Shown one piece after another: positions 1-12,661 of a DNA stretch of 64,000 nucleotides. The stretch comes from Paracoccaceae bacterium (lineage in GTDB: Bacteria; Pseudomonadota; Alphaproteobacteria; Rhodobacterales; Rhodobacteraceae), in NCBI GenBank assembly GCA_014872815.1, contig WKFK01000015.1:682001-746000 (forward strand), written 5' to 3'. A program made the position numbers and the translations under genes. The notes under the pieces were generated by a model. It was given only the letters and a program-made list of their open reading frames with translations. It was not told where the DNA came from and made no database searches. The first letter of the stretch is position 1, and every line of letters starts with the position of its first letter.

Positions 1-2837
<2,837 letters not shown>

Positions 2838-2841
<4 letters not shown>

Positions 2842-3848
2842 GAGGAGGCCTCCTTGCGAACAGACAAAGTGGGGATCTTGGACGGTTCGCGCTGCGCCCG
2901 GGTGAAGAGAGATTTTATGTAGTGGGTGATCAGATCTCGCAGGAAATGATCCGGATCCCGCTTGGGTTTGCCGCCAATCACTCGGCGCAGCTTCCAAAGG
3001 CAGGTACCAGTGACATGTGCTAAAGTGGCGGCAAAGGCATAGGTCCTGCCGTGGTTCTTGCGGAAGTAATGCAGGCGGCTGTCAAACCAGTATTGCGGCA
3101 TACGCTGCCAGGTTTTCATGCCGGTGGACACAGACCCGATGTGGGTCACAGAGCTGGAGCGCACATAATCCGTGTGCCACCCCGCGCGTTGGGCGCGCAG
3201 GCAGAGGTCGGTTTCCTCAAAATAGAGAAAGAAGGTCTCGTCAAACAGGCCAATCTGTTCCAGCACTGCGCGCCGCATCATCATGGACGCCCCCGCCAGC
3301 CAATCCACCCGCGTGGTTTCCGCCGGGATGGGCAGGGGAACGATATGAGAGTGCAACGCGCGGCTGATCACGCCAATACGTGCCGCGCCTTCCAGCTCGC
3401 TGCCTATCGAATGAAAGCGGAAGGCCGTCAGATGCGGCTCGTTATCTTCGCCGTGAATATAGCTGCCCGCAAAACCACAGGTGGGCATCTGCGCCATATG
3501 GTCCAGCAGCGCGCTGATGCTGCCTGCGTCAGGGAAGGCGTCGGAGTTCAGGATATAGACAAAGTCAAAATCGCGCTGCGCCAAGCCATGGCGGATGCCA
3601 AAGTTGTTCCCAGCGCCAAAGCCGCCGTTGCGGCCCGACTGCACCACCTCCACGCGGCCCGCAGCCCAATCGGCTTCGGCAATGCCCGCCGTCATGGCCT
3701 CAAACGAGCCATCGCCGCTGTCGTTGTCGACAATCACAATCTGCGCGTCGATGCCCGCCATTTCGCGCGCCGCCGCCTCGGCCGCTTTCAGCGTCATCTC
3801 CGGCGTGCGCCAGTTCAGGACTACGGTCAAAAGGGACGGGCCACTCAT
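2838..3848 (-). CDS. Family 2 glycosyltransferase, rhamnosyltransferase-like
   Basis: This 336-residue cytoplasmic GT-A enzyme starts with VVLNWRTPEMT and has VDNDSGDGS near residue 42, which is typical of nucleotide-sugar-binding GT2 enzymes. The metal/donor region YILNSDAFPDAG stands in place of a classic DxD. ETDLCLRAQRAGW further on is the acceptor-side ED-type motif of rhamnosyltransferase-like GT2 proteins (WbbL type). It lies between the PKS and NRPS genes and overlaps each by 4 bases (ATGA), so all three are almost certainly cotranslated. That placement suggests that it glycosylates the PKS/NRPS product or a carrier linked to it. Donor and acceptor cannot be read from the sequence. 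Confidence 0.88.
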
Positions 3849-6800
3849 TCTGCTGCCCTCCGCGCCGCGCGTTTGGGCAGGTCTTTCTCCGCCGCCGCGA
3901 TCACCTTTTTCATGCGGGTTGCCAGCACCCGCACATTGGGTTCCAGCACCATGCTGTCATGATCGCCGGGCACCTCAAACACCTGCACATCGGGCACCCA
4001 TTGGCTCCAGTCGTTGTCGTGGAACACATAGGCGCGGTCACCGTCCACAAGCCGCCCATCGCCCATGTCCCATTTGCCTACCAGCGGCGGACGGAACAGT
4101 ACCAGATTGCCCTGCCATGGGTGCATCGGATATTGCGCCACAGCCCGCAGGAATGCCGCCTCGATCTCGGCATCGTGGAACTGTTGCCCCTGCGCCTCTG
4201 CCTTGGTTTCCTCGGTTGGACGCCGCTTCTCGATCTCCCAGGCAATCCGGTTTTTCGCCCAGATAAACGGATAGGCCGCACCTTTGGATTTCAGCTCCTG
4301 CATCTGGATGCGCATCCGGTCCTGACGGGACAGCGGACGGCGCACTGGCAGGGGCGTGTCAAGCATCGCTACCAGCGCAACCTCGTCGCCCTGCGCTTCC
4401 AGCTGACGCGCAATTTCGTACGCGGTGATGCCGCCACCGGAGAAACCGCCCAGCAGATAAGGCCCTTCCGGCTGCACCTGTTTCATCTCCGCAATGTAAT
4501 CCGTGGCGGCCTCGACCAGATCGTCATGCGGCGCGGCATCGCCAAACAGGCCCCGCGCTTGCAGGCCATAGAATGGCCGGTCCGCACCGATCAGATGTGC
4601 CAGATGGCGCAGGTTCAACACATTGCCAAACATGCCCGCGACGAGGAAGAACGGCGTGCGGTGCCCGCCTTCGCCCTGATGCATCGGCACCAGATGGGTG
4701 AAGCGGCTTTGTGGCCGTGCCTCTGACTCCGCAGGAGTATCCCCAGTTGCATCGTCCCCCAGCGCCGTGTCACCCACCCGCTCCGCAATCATCGCGGCAC
4801 ATGTTTCAATGGTGGGGGCCTCAAACAGCACCGAAATCGGGAACTCAATTGCCCAGGCCTTTTTGACCATGGCAAACAGGCGCACCGCGATCAGGCTGTG
4901 GCCTCCAAGGTCAAAGAAGCTGTCGCGGATACCAACCTGTTCCACGCCCAACAGGTCCTGCCAGAACCCCGCCAAAGTGCGCTGAATATCGGTTTCCGGC
5001 GCGACATAATCGGTTTCCAACTCAGGCCGTTCAAAGCTCTGACTAGGACCGTTGTCCTCATCCGCCCCCGCCTCGGCCTGCGCAATCAACGCTGCCAAAT
5101 CAAGCGAGGAGATCACCACCTGCGACCGGCTCCCGCGCAGCGCGGCTTCAAACAGATCGGCCCCCATCTCTGGCGGAATGCCCTGGGACAGATTGTGCGC
5201 CAGTCGCTCTTCGGCGGCGGACAGCGGCGCTTGCGCCTGCGTGTCCTCGTCAAAGGTGACTTCCGCTTTGCTCAACGGTTGCGCCTTGGCAAAGCCCGCG
5301 GCGGTTTCCACCTGCCGCAACGACAGTCCTTTGACCTCAATGCGCACCGCGCCATTGGTATCAGACAGAACCACGTCAAACTGGGCGGAGCCAGCATCGC
5401 TGTTGCCTTCCACCAAAGTCACATGGCTCATCACCTCGGCAGGCAACGCCCCATGGCGAACCAGCCGGTCATACCCCACCGGCACCCACAAATGCCCCTG
5501 CGCGTAGCCGGGGATCAAGTCCATGGCCCAGCCGGTCGCGATGTCCAAAAGACCCGGGTGCAGTTGCAACCCGTCTCCATCAAACTGCGCGTCCAGGCTC
5601 AACCGCGCGAGACCCTGTTGCGCCCCAAGCGCGGTTTCGCGCAGCACTTTCCAACGCGGTCCAAAGCGCATGTGCGCTTCCTGCGGTGCGCTCAATGCGG
5701 CACCAAAGCCGTTTTGCTGCACCGGACAACCCGCCTTGAGCGCGTCGAGATCCAGCGCCGCCGGCGTACCGGACCGCACCGGTGCCAGCCGCGCCTCGGC
5801 ATGGGTTTGCCAGCCGGGACGCCCGTCAAAGTTCACCGCTGTTTGCACCTCAAACCGATAGCCTTCATCCGAACGGATCAGGCGCAGGCGCATCTCTGTG
5901 CCGCTGTCATTCACGCGCATCGGGCGCAGGAACAGCAGGTCATGTATCGCAAAGGGCGCGGTCTCGCCCTGTGCTTTTAGCGCTTCATAGGCAAGCGCAA
6001 TGTACCCGGTGCCGGGCATGACCGCGTCGCCATCCAGCGTGCGGTGCTCGTCCAAAATCCAGTCTTTGGCAGAGAGACTTGCGGTGAAAATCCGGTTGCC
6101 CAGTGCGTCAAACCCGGCCCCTTGCAGCAGCGGGTTGTCAATCGCCTCGGTTGGCACATCGACCACATGGCCTTGCCGGGCTGCCACGGCTTCGGCGGCC
6201 ATGCCCACCTCGGCCCAAAGACCCCAGTTGATTGCCCGCACGCGGGTTTTGTCATTTTGCCGCGATTGGGCGTAGGCGTTCAGATAGGCGTTGGCGGCGA
6301 CATAATCGATCTGCCCCGCAGGTGCGGTGGCTGTGGAAGACGACGCAAACAACACCAGCCAATCCAGAGTGCTATCCGGGAACAGTTGCTCCAACACCTG
6401 CGTGCCGTGCAGCTTGGGCGCGAGGACATCGTCGATGCCTGCCGAGGTCTTGGCCAGCAAAGGCCCGTCGTCAATCACGCCTGCCGCGTGAATCACGCCG
6501 TTGATGGTGCCAAAGGCCGCGCGCGCGGCTTCAACAGCTTCTGCCATCTCATCGACATTGCAAACATCCGCCGCCAGAGGCAGCACTTTGCCACCGAGAC
6601 TTTCCAACCGCTCCACCGCGCGAATGCGCTGGGCCACGCGATCATGGGGTGCATGGCCGCGCAGGTAATCCGCCCAGCCCTCACGTGCTGGCAAGCCGTC
6701 CCGCGCCAAAAGCACAACATTGGCCTTGGCGTCTTTGATCATGCGCTCCGCCAGCGTCAGGCCAATCCCGCCAAAACCACCGGTGATCAGGTAAGTGCCA

Positions 6801-9800
6801 CCGTCTTTGAAAACCGGCATCTCCATGCCGTCCATCGCCACCTTGCGATAGCTGCGCTCAAACCGTTTTTCACTCCGCCAGGCCGCGATTTGGCCCCGTG
6901 GCGCGGCCATCACGTCTTCAAGCAACTTGTTGACCAGCCCATCGCGCGCTTTCTTCGCGGGTGGCTCCACATCCAGCAGCGCACAGGTCACGCCGGGCAA
7001 TTCCCGCCCAATCACCTGCACAGCGCCCAGCACCGTGGCTTTCTCCGGATAGGGCAGCGCCTCTTTGCGCACCTGCACCGCGCCGGAACTCACCGCCGTG
7101 ATGTGCAAAGGTGTCGGCAGGTTTTCATCACTCACCGCTTGCGCGAGGAAGAACAGGCTCATCAGGCCCTGTTCCTGATTGCGGTGGAAAAAGCTCGATC
7201 CGGGACGATGGCTCTCATCCTCGGTCAGCAGCCACATATGCACAACGCGATCCGGCACGCGGCCTTTGCTCATCAGGCTCTGAAGCAGCGCGTCATAGCC
7301 ATCACGCCCGCGCTCCGGCGCAAGGGCATAGCTGTCCGGTCCGGTTTCGGCAAAGGCATCGCCGGTGGTCACAGTGACCACATCTTGGCCCGCGTCGCGC
7401 AACCGTTTGGCCAGCGCCGCGCCAGTGCCGCCTTGATCGGTGAAGATCAACCAGCTGTGCTTTGCGGCATCACTCAGCTCGCTCTCAACATCAATCTCAC
7501 ATTCCGCCAATCGCGGCGTCCACACCGGCGCATAGCTCCAATCTGCCGTATCCTCGAGCCGCATCAGCAACTCGTCTTGCGCCTCAACCTGCCCCTGACC
7601 CGGCTCAATGAAATAGCGGCTGCGTTGGAAGGCATAGGACGGCAGAACCACCTTCTGGCGCGGCACATCCCCCCAATATTGGTCAAAGTCCACATCCACA
7701 CCACAGGCCCAGAGCTGGCCCAAAACGGTGAGGAAATAAGCGTCATCGCCAATGTCCTCCTCGGGATGGCGCAGGGAGGACAGCACCTTGTCCGCCTTCA
7801 CCTGCCCATGCATTTTCACCAGCGAAGACAGGGCCTTTCCGGGTCCAACCTCTAGATACACCCGTCCACTTTTCTGCGCGAGCGTGGTGATGTCGTCGGC
7901 AAAAAGCACCGTATTGCGCAAGTGGCCCACCCAATAGTCTGGATCGGTCGCTTCGCTGTCCAGCAGTGTGGCGCCCGTGCGGTTCGAAATGATCGGCAGG
8001 TTCGGTGCGTTTAAGGTGATTGAGCGCAGATAATCCCCGAACCGGCCCAAGATCGGCGCCAGCATGCGCGAATGCGCAGCAATGTTGATCGGCACGCGTT
8101 GCGTCTCAATCTCCAGATCCGCCAGCTTGGCCGCCAGTGCATCCAGTGCCGCATCTGGCCCGGAGACCACAGTCAGCGCGGGTGCATTGACCGAGGCGAT
8201 ATCAATCTCGCCCGTCAGGTGTGTTTCCACTTCAGCCAACGGCAGCGGAATTGACAGCATCCCGCCCGCTGGCACCGTGTCAAACAGCTGCCCGCGCAGC
8301 TGTACCAACCCCAAACAATCTTCAAACGACATCACACCGGCGAGACAAGCCGCGGTGTTTTCGCCCATGGAATGACCGACCAGCGCGGCGGGTGTCACAC
8401 CCCAGCTCATCCAAAGCTGCGCCAGCGCGTATTCCACCATCATGATCAGCGGCAGTTGCAGGCTCGGCTGTTTCAGTCGCTCTTCCGCGTCGTCCACCGC
8501 CTCCCCTTCGGCCAGCCACAGCGCGCGCAATTCCTCGCCACCTTTGCCCGCCAGAAAAGCAAAGCCGCGCTCCATCCACTCTTCAAACACCGGCTCGGTC
8601 TCAAACAGATCGCGCCCCATGCCGACATACTGCGCCCCACCGCCGGGGAACATGAAGACCACCTCCGGCGCGTCGCCCTCAGCTGTATGCGTGAACACCC
8701 GCCGCAGGTTGCCGCTTTCCAGATAATCCGCCGCTTGTTCATGGCTGTCCGCCACCACCACACGCCGTTTCTCAAACGCCCGTCGCCCGTTCAGCAACGT
8801 ATGCGCCACATCGGCCAACGGTTGGTCTGGATTGGCTCTCAAATGCGCCGCGAGATTGGCCGCATTGGCGTCCAGCGCCTTGGTCGAGCGGCCAGACACA
8901 GCAATCAATTGAAACGGCCAATCGCTCTCTTGGCTTTCCGCCCGCTCCGGCGCTTCTTGCACCACCACATGCGCGTTCGTGCCCCCCACGCCAAGGCTGT
9001 TAACGCCCGCCCGGCGCGGTCCTTTGTGGCTCTCCCACGCCCGTAAACTGGCGTTCACCGCAAATGGACTACTCTCAAAATCAATCGCCGGATTGGGCTT
9101 CTCAAATCCAAGGCTTGGCGGCATCTCTTTGTGATGTAGCGCCAAAGACGTCTTGATCAGGCTCGCCGCCCCGGCCGCCGTATCCAAATGGCCAATGTTG
9201 GTTTTCACCGAGCCAATGCGACAGAAGCCGGTCTCCTCGGTGGTTTCGCGAAACGCCTCGGTCAGCGCGGCCACCTCAATTGGATCGCCCAAATAGGTCC
9301 CGGTCCCGTGGCACTCGATGTAGTCGACCGTATCCGCAGGGACATCGGCAATCGCCAAAGCATCGGCCACCGCCGCCGCCTGTCCGCCCACGGAGGGCGC
9401 GAGATAACCTGCCTTATCCGAGCCATCGTTGTTGACCGCGGAGCCTTTGATGACGGCCCAAATGTGATCGCCCTCCGCAATCGCATCTTCCAACCGCCGC
9501 AGCACCACCACGCCCGCGCCAGAGCCAAACACGGTCCCCTGCGCGCGGTGGTCAAACGCGTGGCATTCGCCATCCGGCGAAAGAATCTCGCCATCCTCAA
9601 ACACGTAACCGCGCCCATGGGGCAGCTCGAGGGTCACGCCGCCCGCCAACGCCATGTCGCATTCGCCGTTCAGGATCGACTGCGCCGCATAATGCACCGC
9701 GACCAGCGAGGTGGAACAGGCCGTCTGCAAGCCCAAGCTTGGCCCGTTCAGATCCAGAATGTGGCTCAACCGCGTGGTCAGGAAGTCCTTGTCGTTGCCC

Positions 9801-10279
9801 GTATGGCGCAACAGGAACATGCCGGTGCTGTCCACCAGATCGCGGTTGGAGCAGATGTTGAAATAGAAGTAGCTGCCCATGCCGCAGCCGCCAAACACCC
9901 CAATCGGCCCGCCAAAATTCTCCGGCATATGGCCCGCGTTTTCGAGCGCTTCCCAGCTCACCTCCAGAAACTGGCGGTGCTGCGGGTCCATGATTGCGGC
10001 CTCCTTCGGAGACAGCCCAAAAAACTCCGCATCAAAATCGGCAAAGCCGTCCACCGTGGCGGCGGCAGGCACATAGTTGCGATGCGCCATCTTCGCCCGG
10101 CTTTCGCCGTTGGCCAAAAGCTCATCTTCGGAAAGTTTGCGAATGGAGCGGATACCGTTGCGCAGGTTGTGCCAATATTGATCAATTCCGCCTGCACCGG
10201 GCAAGTGGGCGGCCATACCTACAATGGCAATATCCGTCTCTGCGACCGGTTGGTCGGTTGGGCTCGTCACCACATCCAC
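3845..10279 (-). CDS. Type I polyketide synthase, KS-AT-KR-DH-ACP-TE
   Basis: This 2144-residue single-module synthase has these domains in order. KS, about 10-430, with Cys188 in TACSTS, then HGTGT and NIGH. AT, about 535-850, with Ser637 in GHSMGE and AAHS at the specificity loop. A structural KR half, about 920-1100. Catalytic KR, about 1160-1340, with TGGFGGIG and Tyr1326 in QIDYVAANA. DH, about 1385-1680, with His1412 in DEHRTLDGDAVMPG, which has one residue more than the usual HxxxGxxxxP. Carrier protein with phosphopantetheine Ser1795 in LGGHSL. Thioesterase, about 1885-2120, with Ser1947 in GGFSGGG and a late GDHDSM histidine. The carrier resembles an NRPS PCP. The DH follows the KR, which is not the common DH-(ER)-KR order. 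The terminal TE implies that this is the last module, although the gene lies upstream of the NRPS. GTG codons at 10279, 10273 and 10270 are all possible starts. Confidence 0.95.
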   Translation of the reverse strand: MDVVTSPTDQPVAETDIAIVGMAAHLPGAGGIDQYWHNLRNGIRSIRKLSEDELLANGESRAKMAHRNYVPAAATVDGFADFDAEFFGLSPKEAAIMDPQHRQFLEVSWEALENAGHMPENFGGPIGVFGGCGMGSYFYFNICSNRDLVDSTGMFLLRHTGNDKDFLTTRLSHILDLNGPSLGLQTACSTSLVAVHYAAQSILNGECDMALAGGVTLELPHGRGYVFEDGEILSPDGECHAFDHRAQGTVFGSGAGVVVLRRLEDAIAEGDHIWAVIKGSAVNNDGSDKAGYLAPSVGGQAAAVADALAIADVPADTVDYIECHGTGTYLGDPIEVAALTEAFRETTEETGFCRIGSVKTNIGHLDTAAGAASLIKTSLALHHKEMPPSLGFEKPNPAIDFESSPFAVNASLRAWESHKGPRRAGVNSLGVGGTNAHVVVQEAPERAESQESDWPFQLIAVSGRSTKALDANAANLAAHLRANPDQPLADVAHTLLNGRRAFEKRRVVVADSHEQAADYLESGNLRRVFTHTAEGDAPEVVFMFPGGGAQYVGMGRDLFETEPVFEEWMERGFAFLAGKGGEELRALWLAEGEAVDDAEERLKQPSLQLPLIMMVEYALAQLWMSWGVTPAALVGHSMGENTAACLAGVMSFEDCLGLVQLRGQLFDTVPAGGMLSIPLPLAEVETHLTGEIDIASVNAPALTVVSGPDAALDALAAKLADLEIETQRVPINIAAHSRMLAPILGRFGDYLRSITLNAPNLPIISNRTGATLLDSEATDPDYWVGHLRNTVLFADDITTLAQKSGRVYLEVGPGKALSSLVKMHGQVKADKVLSSLRHPEEDIGDDAYFLTVLGQLWACGVDVDFDQYWGDVPRQKVVLPSYAFQRSRYFIEPGQGQVEAQDELLMRLEDTADWSYAPVWTPRLAECEIDVESELSDAAKHSWLIFTDQGGTGAALAKRLRDAGQDVVTVTTGDAFAETGPDSYALAPERGRDGYDALLQSLMSKGRVPDRVVHMWLLTEDESHRPGSSFFHRNQEQGLMSLFFLAQAVSDENLPTPLHITAVSSGAVQVRKEALPYPEKATVLGAVQVIGRELPGVTCALLDVEPPAKKARDGLVNKLLEDVMAAPRGQIAAWRSEKRFERSYRKVAMDGMEMPVFKDGGTYLITGGFGGIGLTLAERMIKDAKANVVLLARDGLPAREGWADYLRGHAPHDRVAQRIRAVERLESLGGKVLPLAADVCNVDEMAEAVEAARAAFGTINGVIHAAGVIDDGPLLAKTSAGIDDVLAPKLHGTQVLEQLFPDSTLDWLVLFASSSTATAPAGQIDYVAANAYLNAYAQSRQNDKTRVRAINWGLWAEVGMAAEAVAARQGHVVDVPTEAIDNPLLQGAGFDALGNRIFTASLSAKDWILDEHRTLDGDAVMPGTGYIALAYEALKAQGETAPFAIHDLLFLRPMRVNDSGTEMRLRLIRSDEGYRFEVQTAVNFDGRPGWQTHAEARLAPVRSGTPAALDLDALKAGCPVQQNGFGAALSAPQEAHMRFGPRWKVLRETALGAQQGLARLSLDAQFDGDGLQLHPGLLDIATGWAMDLIPGYAQGHLWVPVGYDRLVRHGALPAEVMSHVTLVEGNSDAGSAQFDVVLSDTNGAVRIEVKGLSLRQVETAAGFAKAQPLSKAEVTFDEDTQAQAPLSAAEERLAHNLSQGIPPEMGADLFEAALRGSRSQVVISSLDLAALIAQAEAGADEDNGPSQSFERPELETDYVAPETDIQRTLAGFWQDLLGVEQVGIRDSFFDLGGHSLIAVRLFAMVKKAWAIEFPISVLFEAPTIETCAAMIAERVGDTALGDDATGDTPAESEARPQSRFTHLVPMHQGEGGHRTPFFLVAGMFGNVLNLRHLAHLIGADRPFYGLQARGLFGDAAPHDDLVEAATDYIAEMKQVQPEGPYLLGGFSGGGITAYEIARQLEAQGDEVALVAMLDTPLPVRRPLSRQDRMRIQMQELKSKGAAYPFIWAKNRIAWEIEKRRPTEETKAEAQGQQFHDAEIEAAFLRAVAQYPMHPWQGNLVLFRPPLVGKWDMGDGRLVDGDRAYVFHDNDWSQWVPDVQVFEVPGDHDSMVLEPNVRVLATRMKKVIAAAEKDLPKRAARRAAE

Positions 10280-10378
10280 CTGCTATTCAATTACGCCTTC
10301 GACGGTCCCTCTTCTGATACGGGGACTCTTTCGGTTGACTTAAGGATAAAGCTGCATCGGTCCAGTAGGAAGGTGAAA

Positions 10379-11746
10379 TCAGGGCAAATTGAGGGCAGAA
10401 AGCTTAACAATCGCGCTCTGATGTAGCCAAAAGGCGAGGCCGCCTATGCAAATGCCTATGGTCCAAAACACCGCATCATGGCGCGCGTCCCAGGCGTCAT
10501 GCGCCCGTGCCAGTTGGACGACTGCCGGATAGGCCAGCACCATCGCAACCCCTTGCCCGATCAGGGCACCGGTGAGGCCATACTTGCTCGCCCCGATCAT
10601 CAGGCCAACCATCATGAGCGCCGCCCGTGTCGCGGCCAGTAAGAAGAACCCGCGGCTGTCGCCCGCGGCAAGGGCCGCCTGATCGTAGGTCAGGGCGATG
10701 ACTTGCGGAATTTGCATCACCGCCAGAAGCACCACCACGCCACCGGCCAGCGCATAACGCGGATCATACAACGCGGCGACCAGCCAGACGCCGATCAGGG
10801 CAAAGAGCGTCAGAAGCCCCATCAATCCGCCGCTCAACAGCATGCGCATCTTGTGCAGTTTGGCGCGGTTTTCGGCGCTCTCACTGGGTGGCTTTTCGCG
10901 GTAGATCGGGATCATGATCCGCCGCATCAGCATCCCGCCCAACAACAGCGGGAAAGACGCGAGGAAATAGCCGATGTTGTAGACCCCAAGCGCACCGAGG
11001 TTGAGGTATTTGCCGAGTACAATCTTGTCACCTTGGGACAGGAGAAAACCGGCGGCGGTGGAGAGGAAAATCCACTTGCCAAAGTGGATTAGTTCTCCGG
11101 CGGCAGGTTTGTCCCAGCGCGGTTTGTTGATCGCGCCTGGTAGGAAAATATAGTAGAAAATCAACTGCATGACCGTGGTGGTCACCGCATTGGCGACTAA
11201 GGCCCAAACCGATCCCGTGGCCCAGGCAATCACCACACCGACCACCAATCCAATCACCTGTGCGGACAGGTCGATCATTGTGATCCGCCCTAGCGCAAGG
11301 TGCCGATTGGCGCTGTCCTTTTTGGTGGGGAATAGTCCCATGATCAGAAGTGTCAGACCGACCACTGGCAGGATCTCAGCCAGCTCCGGCGCGTCATAAA
11401 ACGCCGCCGCTGGCACGGCCAAGGCCCAGGTTAGGATCAGTAGGAAGACCCCGCGCAACACCTGTATGGTCCAGGCGGTGTCAAGGAAGGCGCGATCCTC
11501 GCCGCGTTTGCTTTGCAGGATCGACTGGGTCACGCCCATGTCCGACAGGTTGGACAGCCCCTGCAAGAAGACCCAAACAAGGCTCATGAGCCCAAAAGCC
11601 TCAGGGAAAAGCAGGCGTGTGAGGATCAGGTTGGAGGCCAGTCGCAGTGCTTGGGACCCGCCATAGCCCAAGATCGTCCAGCCGCCACTGCGAATGGCGC
11701 GGGCGGCAAGTGAGTTGCCCTGTGTGAGGCTTTTGAGGCGGCTCAT
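10379..11746 (-). CDS. Oligosaccharide flippase family protein (Wzx/MATE-like)
   Basis: This integral membrane protein of about 455 residues has roughly 12-14 hydrophobic segments. Its N-terminus (RAIRSGGWTILGYGGSQALR) is typical of the polysaccharide biosynthesis/Wzx flippase family (PF01943/PF13440). Such proteins move lipid-linked glycans or related amphiphiles from the inner to the outer face of the cytoplasmic membrane. The ATG at 11746 is preferred over an in-frame ATG at 11761: it has GGGAG 8 bases upstream and overlaps the preceding glycosyltransferase stop as ATGA. It lies directly upstream of the PKS in one transcription unit. Its substrate may therefore be the glycosylated product of the cluster or a separate exopolysaccharide; the sequence does not decide between them. 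Confidence 0.9.
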   Translation of the reverse strand: MSRLKSLTQGNSLAARAIRSGGWTILGYGGSQALRLASNLILTRLLFPEAFGLMSLVWVFLQGLSNLSDMGVTQSILQSKRGEDRAFLDTAWTIQVLRGVFLLILTWALAVPAAAFYDAPELAEILPVVGLTLLIMGLFPTKKDSANRHLALGRITMIDLSAQVIGLVVGVVIAWATGSVWALVANAVTTTVMQLIFYYIFLPGAINKPRWDKPAAGELIHFGKWIFLSTAAGFLLSQGDKIVLGKYLNLGALGVYNIGYFLASFPLLLGGMLMRRIMIPIYREKPPSESAENRAKLHKMRMLLSGGLMGLLTLFALIGVWLVAALYDPRYALAGGVVVLLAVMQIPQVIALTYDQAALAAGDSRGFFLLAATRAALMMVGLMIGASKYGLTGALIGQGVAMVLAYPAVVQLARAHDAWDARHDAVFWTIGICIGGLAFWLHQSAIVKLSALNLP

Positions 11747-12567
11747 CTGCCACGCTCCCATGCGTTAGATTTTTGCGGGGAAAGCTTCACAACAATCGAG
11801 ACCGCCGCATAGATGGCAAAGCCCAAGGGATCGCGCAGCATCATGCCCAGCTTTTCTCCCAGGCTGAGCGTGAATTTGTCGTCGTTTTTGAGCAGCTCCG
11901 GAAACCGTGCCTTAATTTCGGCCACACCGGCGTTCTGCCGCCGGCGCACTTTGACCAAGGCGGCGAATCCCTCAACCAGTGGCCAATCGTAGCCCGCTTC
12001 GGTGCCGATCCGCTCTTCTGGTGTGAAATTCAGCCGCACAAACGTGTCGTCCGAAATGATGCCGGGAAACTCTTGCCAGCGGGCACGCCCCGCCGCGTTC
12101 ACCGCAAACAACCCGGCCCCCGGCACACCGTGGGTGATGAAGGGCACTTTGCTGTAGGTGCGCGCATAGGCCCGCGTTGCCCATGTCTTGGCGCGCGACA
12201 GTCGCAACTTGCCGCTGGCATATCGGGGGGCATCTGTGTTCAACACCTTGGCGATCTGTCCCATCAACTCAGGGTCCACCAGAACATCGGCATCCAGATA
12301 CGCGCGGGTGCCAAAATTGGCAGCGTCTTCGGCGGCATTGAGCGCGCCCATTTTGCCCAAAGCGGGCAAATCCAGAACGGTGAGGGTCCAGCCTTTGTCC
12401 TCAACTTGTGTGCGGAAGCCCTCGGCAATCTGAACCGTGTCGTCCTCACAGCCATTGGCCGCCACCACAATCTGCGCCACTTCCAGCCCGCCAGAGGCCA
12501 AAACCGCCTTCAGGCATGGGCCGATATGAGCGGCCTCATTGTTGGCCGGAATGAGAATACTCAGCAC
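11743..12567 (-). CDS. Family 2 glycosyltransferase
   Basis: This 274-residue GT-A protein begins MLSILIPANNEAAHIGPCL with VAANGCEDDT next, then the DxD-type metal motif in AYLDADVLVD near residue 93, and SDDTFVRL near 168 as the probable catalytic-base region. The last 30 residues contain a hydrophobic stretch (GFAIYAAVSIVVKL) that may anchor it at the membrane. The start is a GTG with only a weak upstream GAGG, so the N-terminus is less certain than the rest. It is coupled to the flippase by a 4-base overlap, which suggests that it acts on the lipid-linked intermediate that the flippase exports. Confidence 0.88.
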   Translation of the reverse strand: MLSILIPANNEAAHIGPCLKAVLASGGLEVAQIVVAANGCEDDTVQIAEGFRTQVEDKGWTLTVLDLPALGKMGALNAAEDAANFGTRAYLDADVLVDPELMGQIAKVLNTDAPRYASGKLRLSRAKTWATRAYARTYSKVPFITHGVPGAGLFAVNAAGRARWQEFPGIISDDTFVRLNFTPEERIGTEAGYDWPLVEGFAALVKVRRRQNAGVAEIKARFPELLKNDDKFTLSLGEKLGMMLRDPLGFAIYAAVSIVVKLSPQKSNAWERGR

Positions 12568-12661
12568 GGAAATGGCTCGCCTCTGACGTCACGTTGGACG
12601 CAACCTATCAGATTGGTTTAATTCGAGGCAGGGGGATTTCCCCTTTCACATCAAGCCTGTG

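Noticed and set aside
3959-7855. Long plus-strand open frames opposite the PKS
   Set aside because: High G+C opens antisense frames. They lack family similarity and ribosome-binding sites, while the minus strand carries clear PKS motifs.
12600-12661. GGGGAAATCCCC hairpin as terminator after the SGNH/RTX gene
   Set aside because: The stem is only four pairs and has no T-run. It may be incidental, and transcription probably continues into the glycosyltransferase gene.
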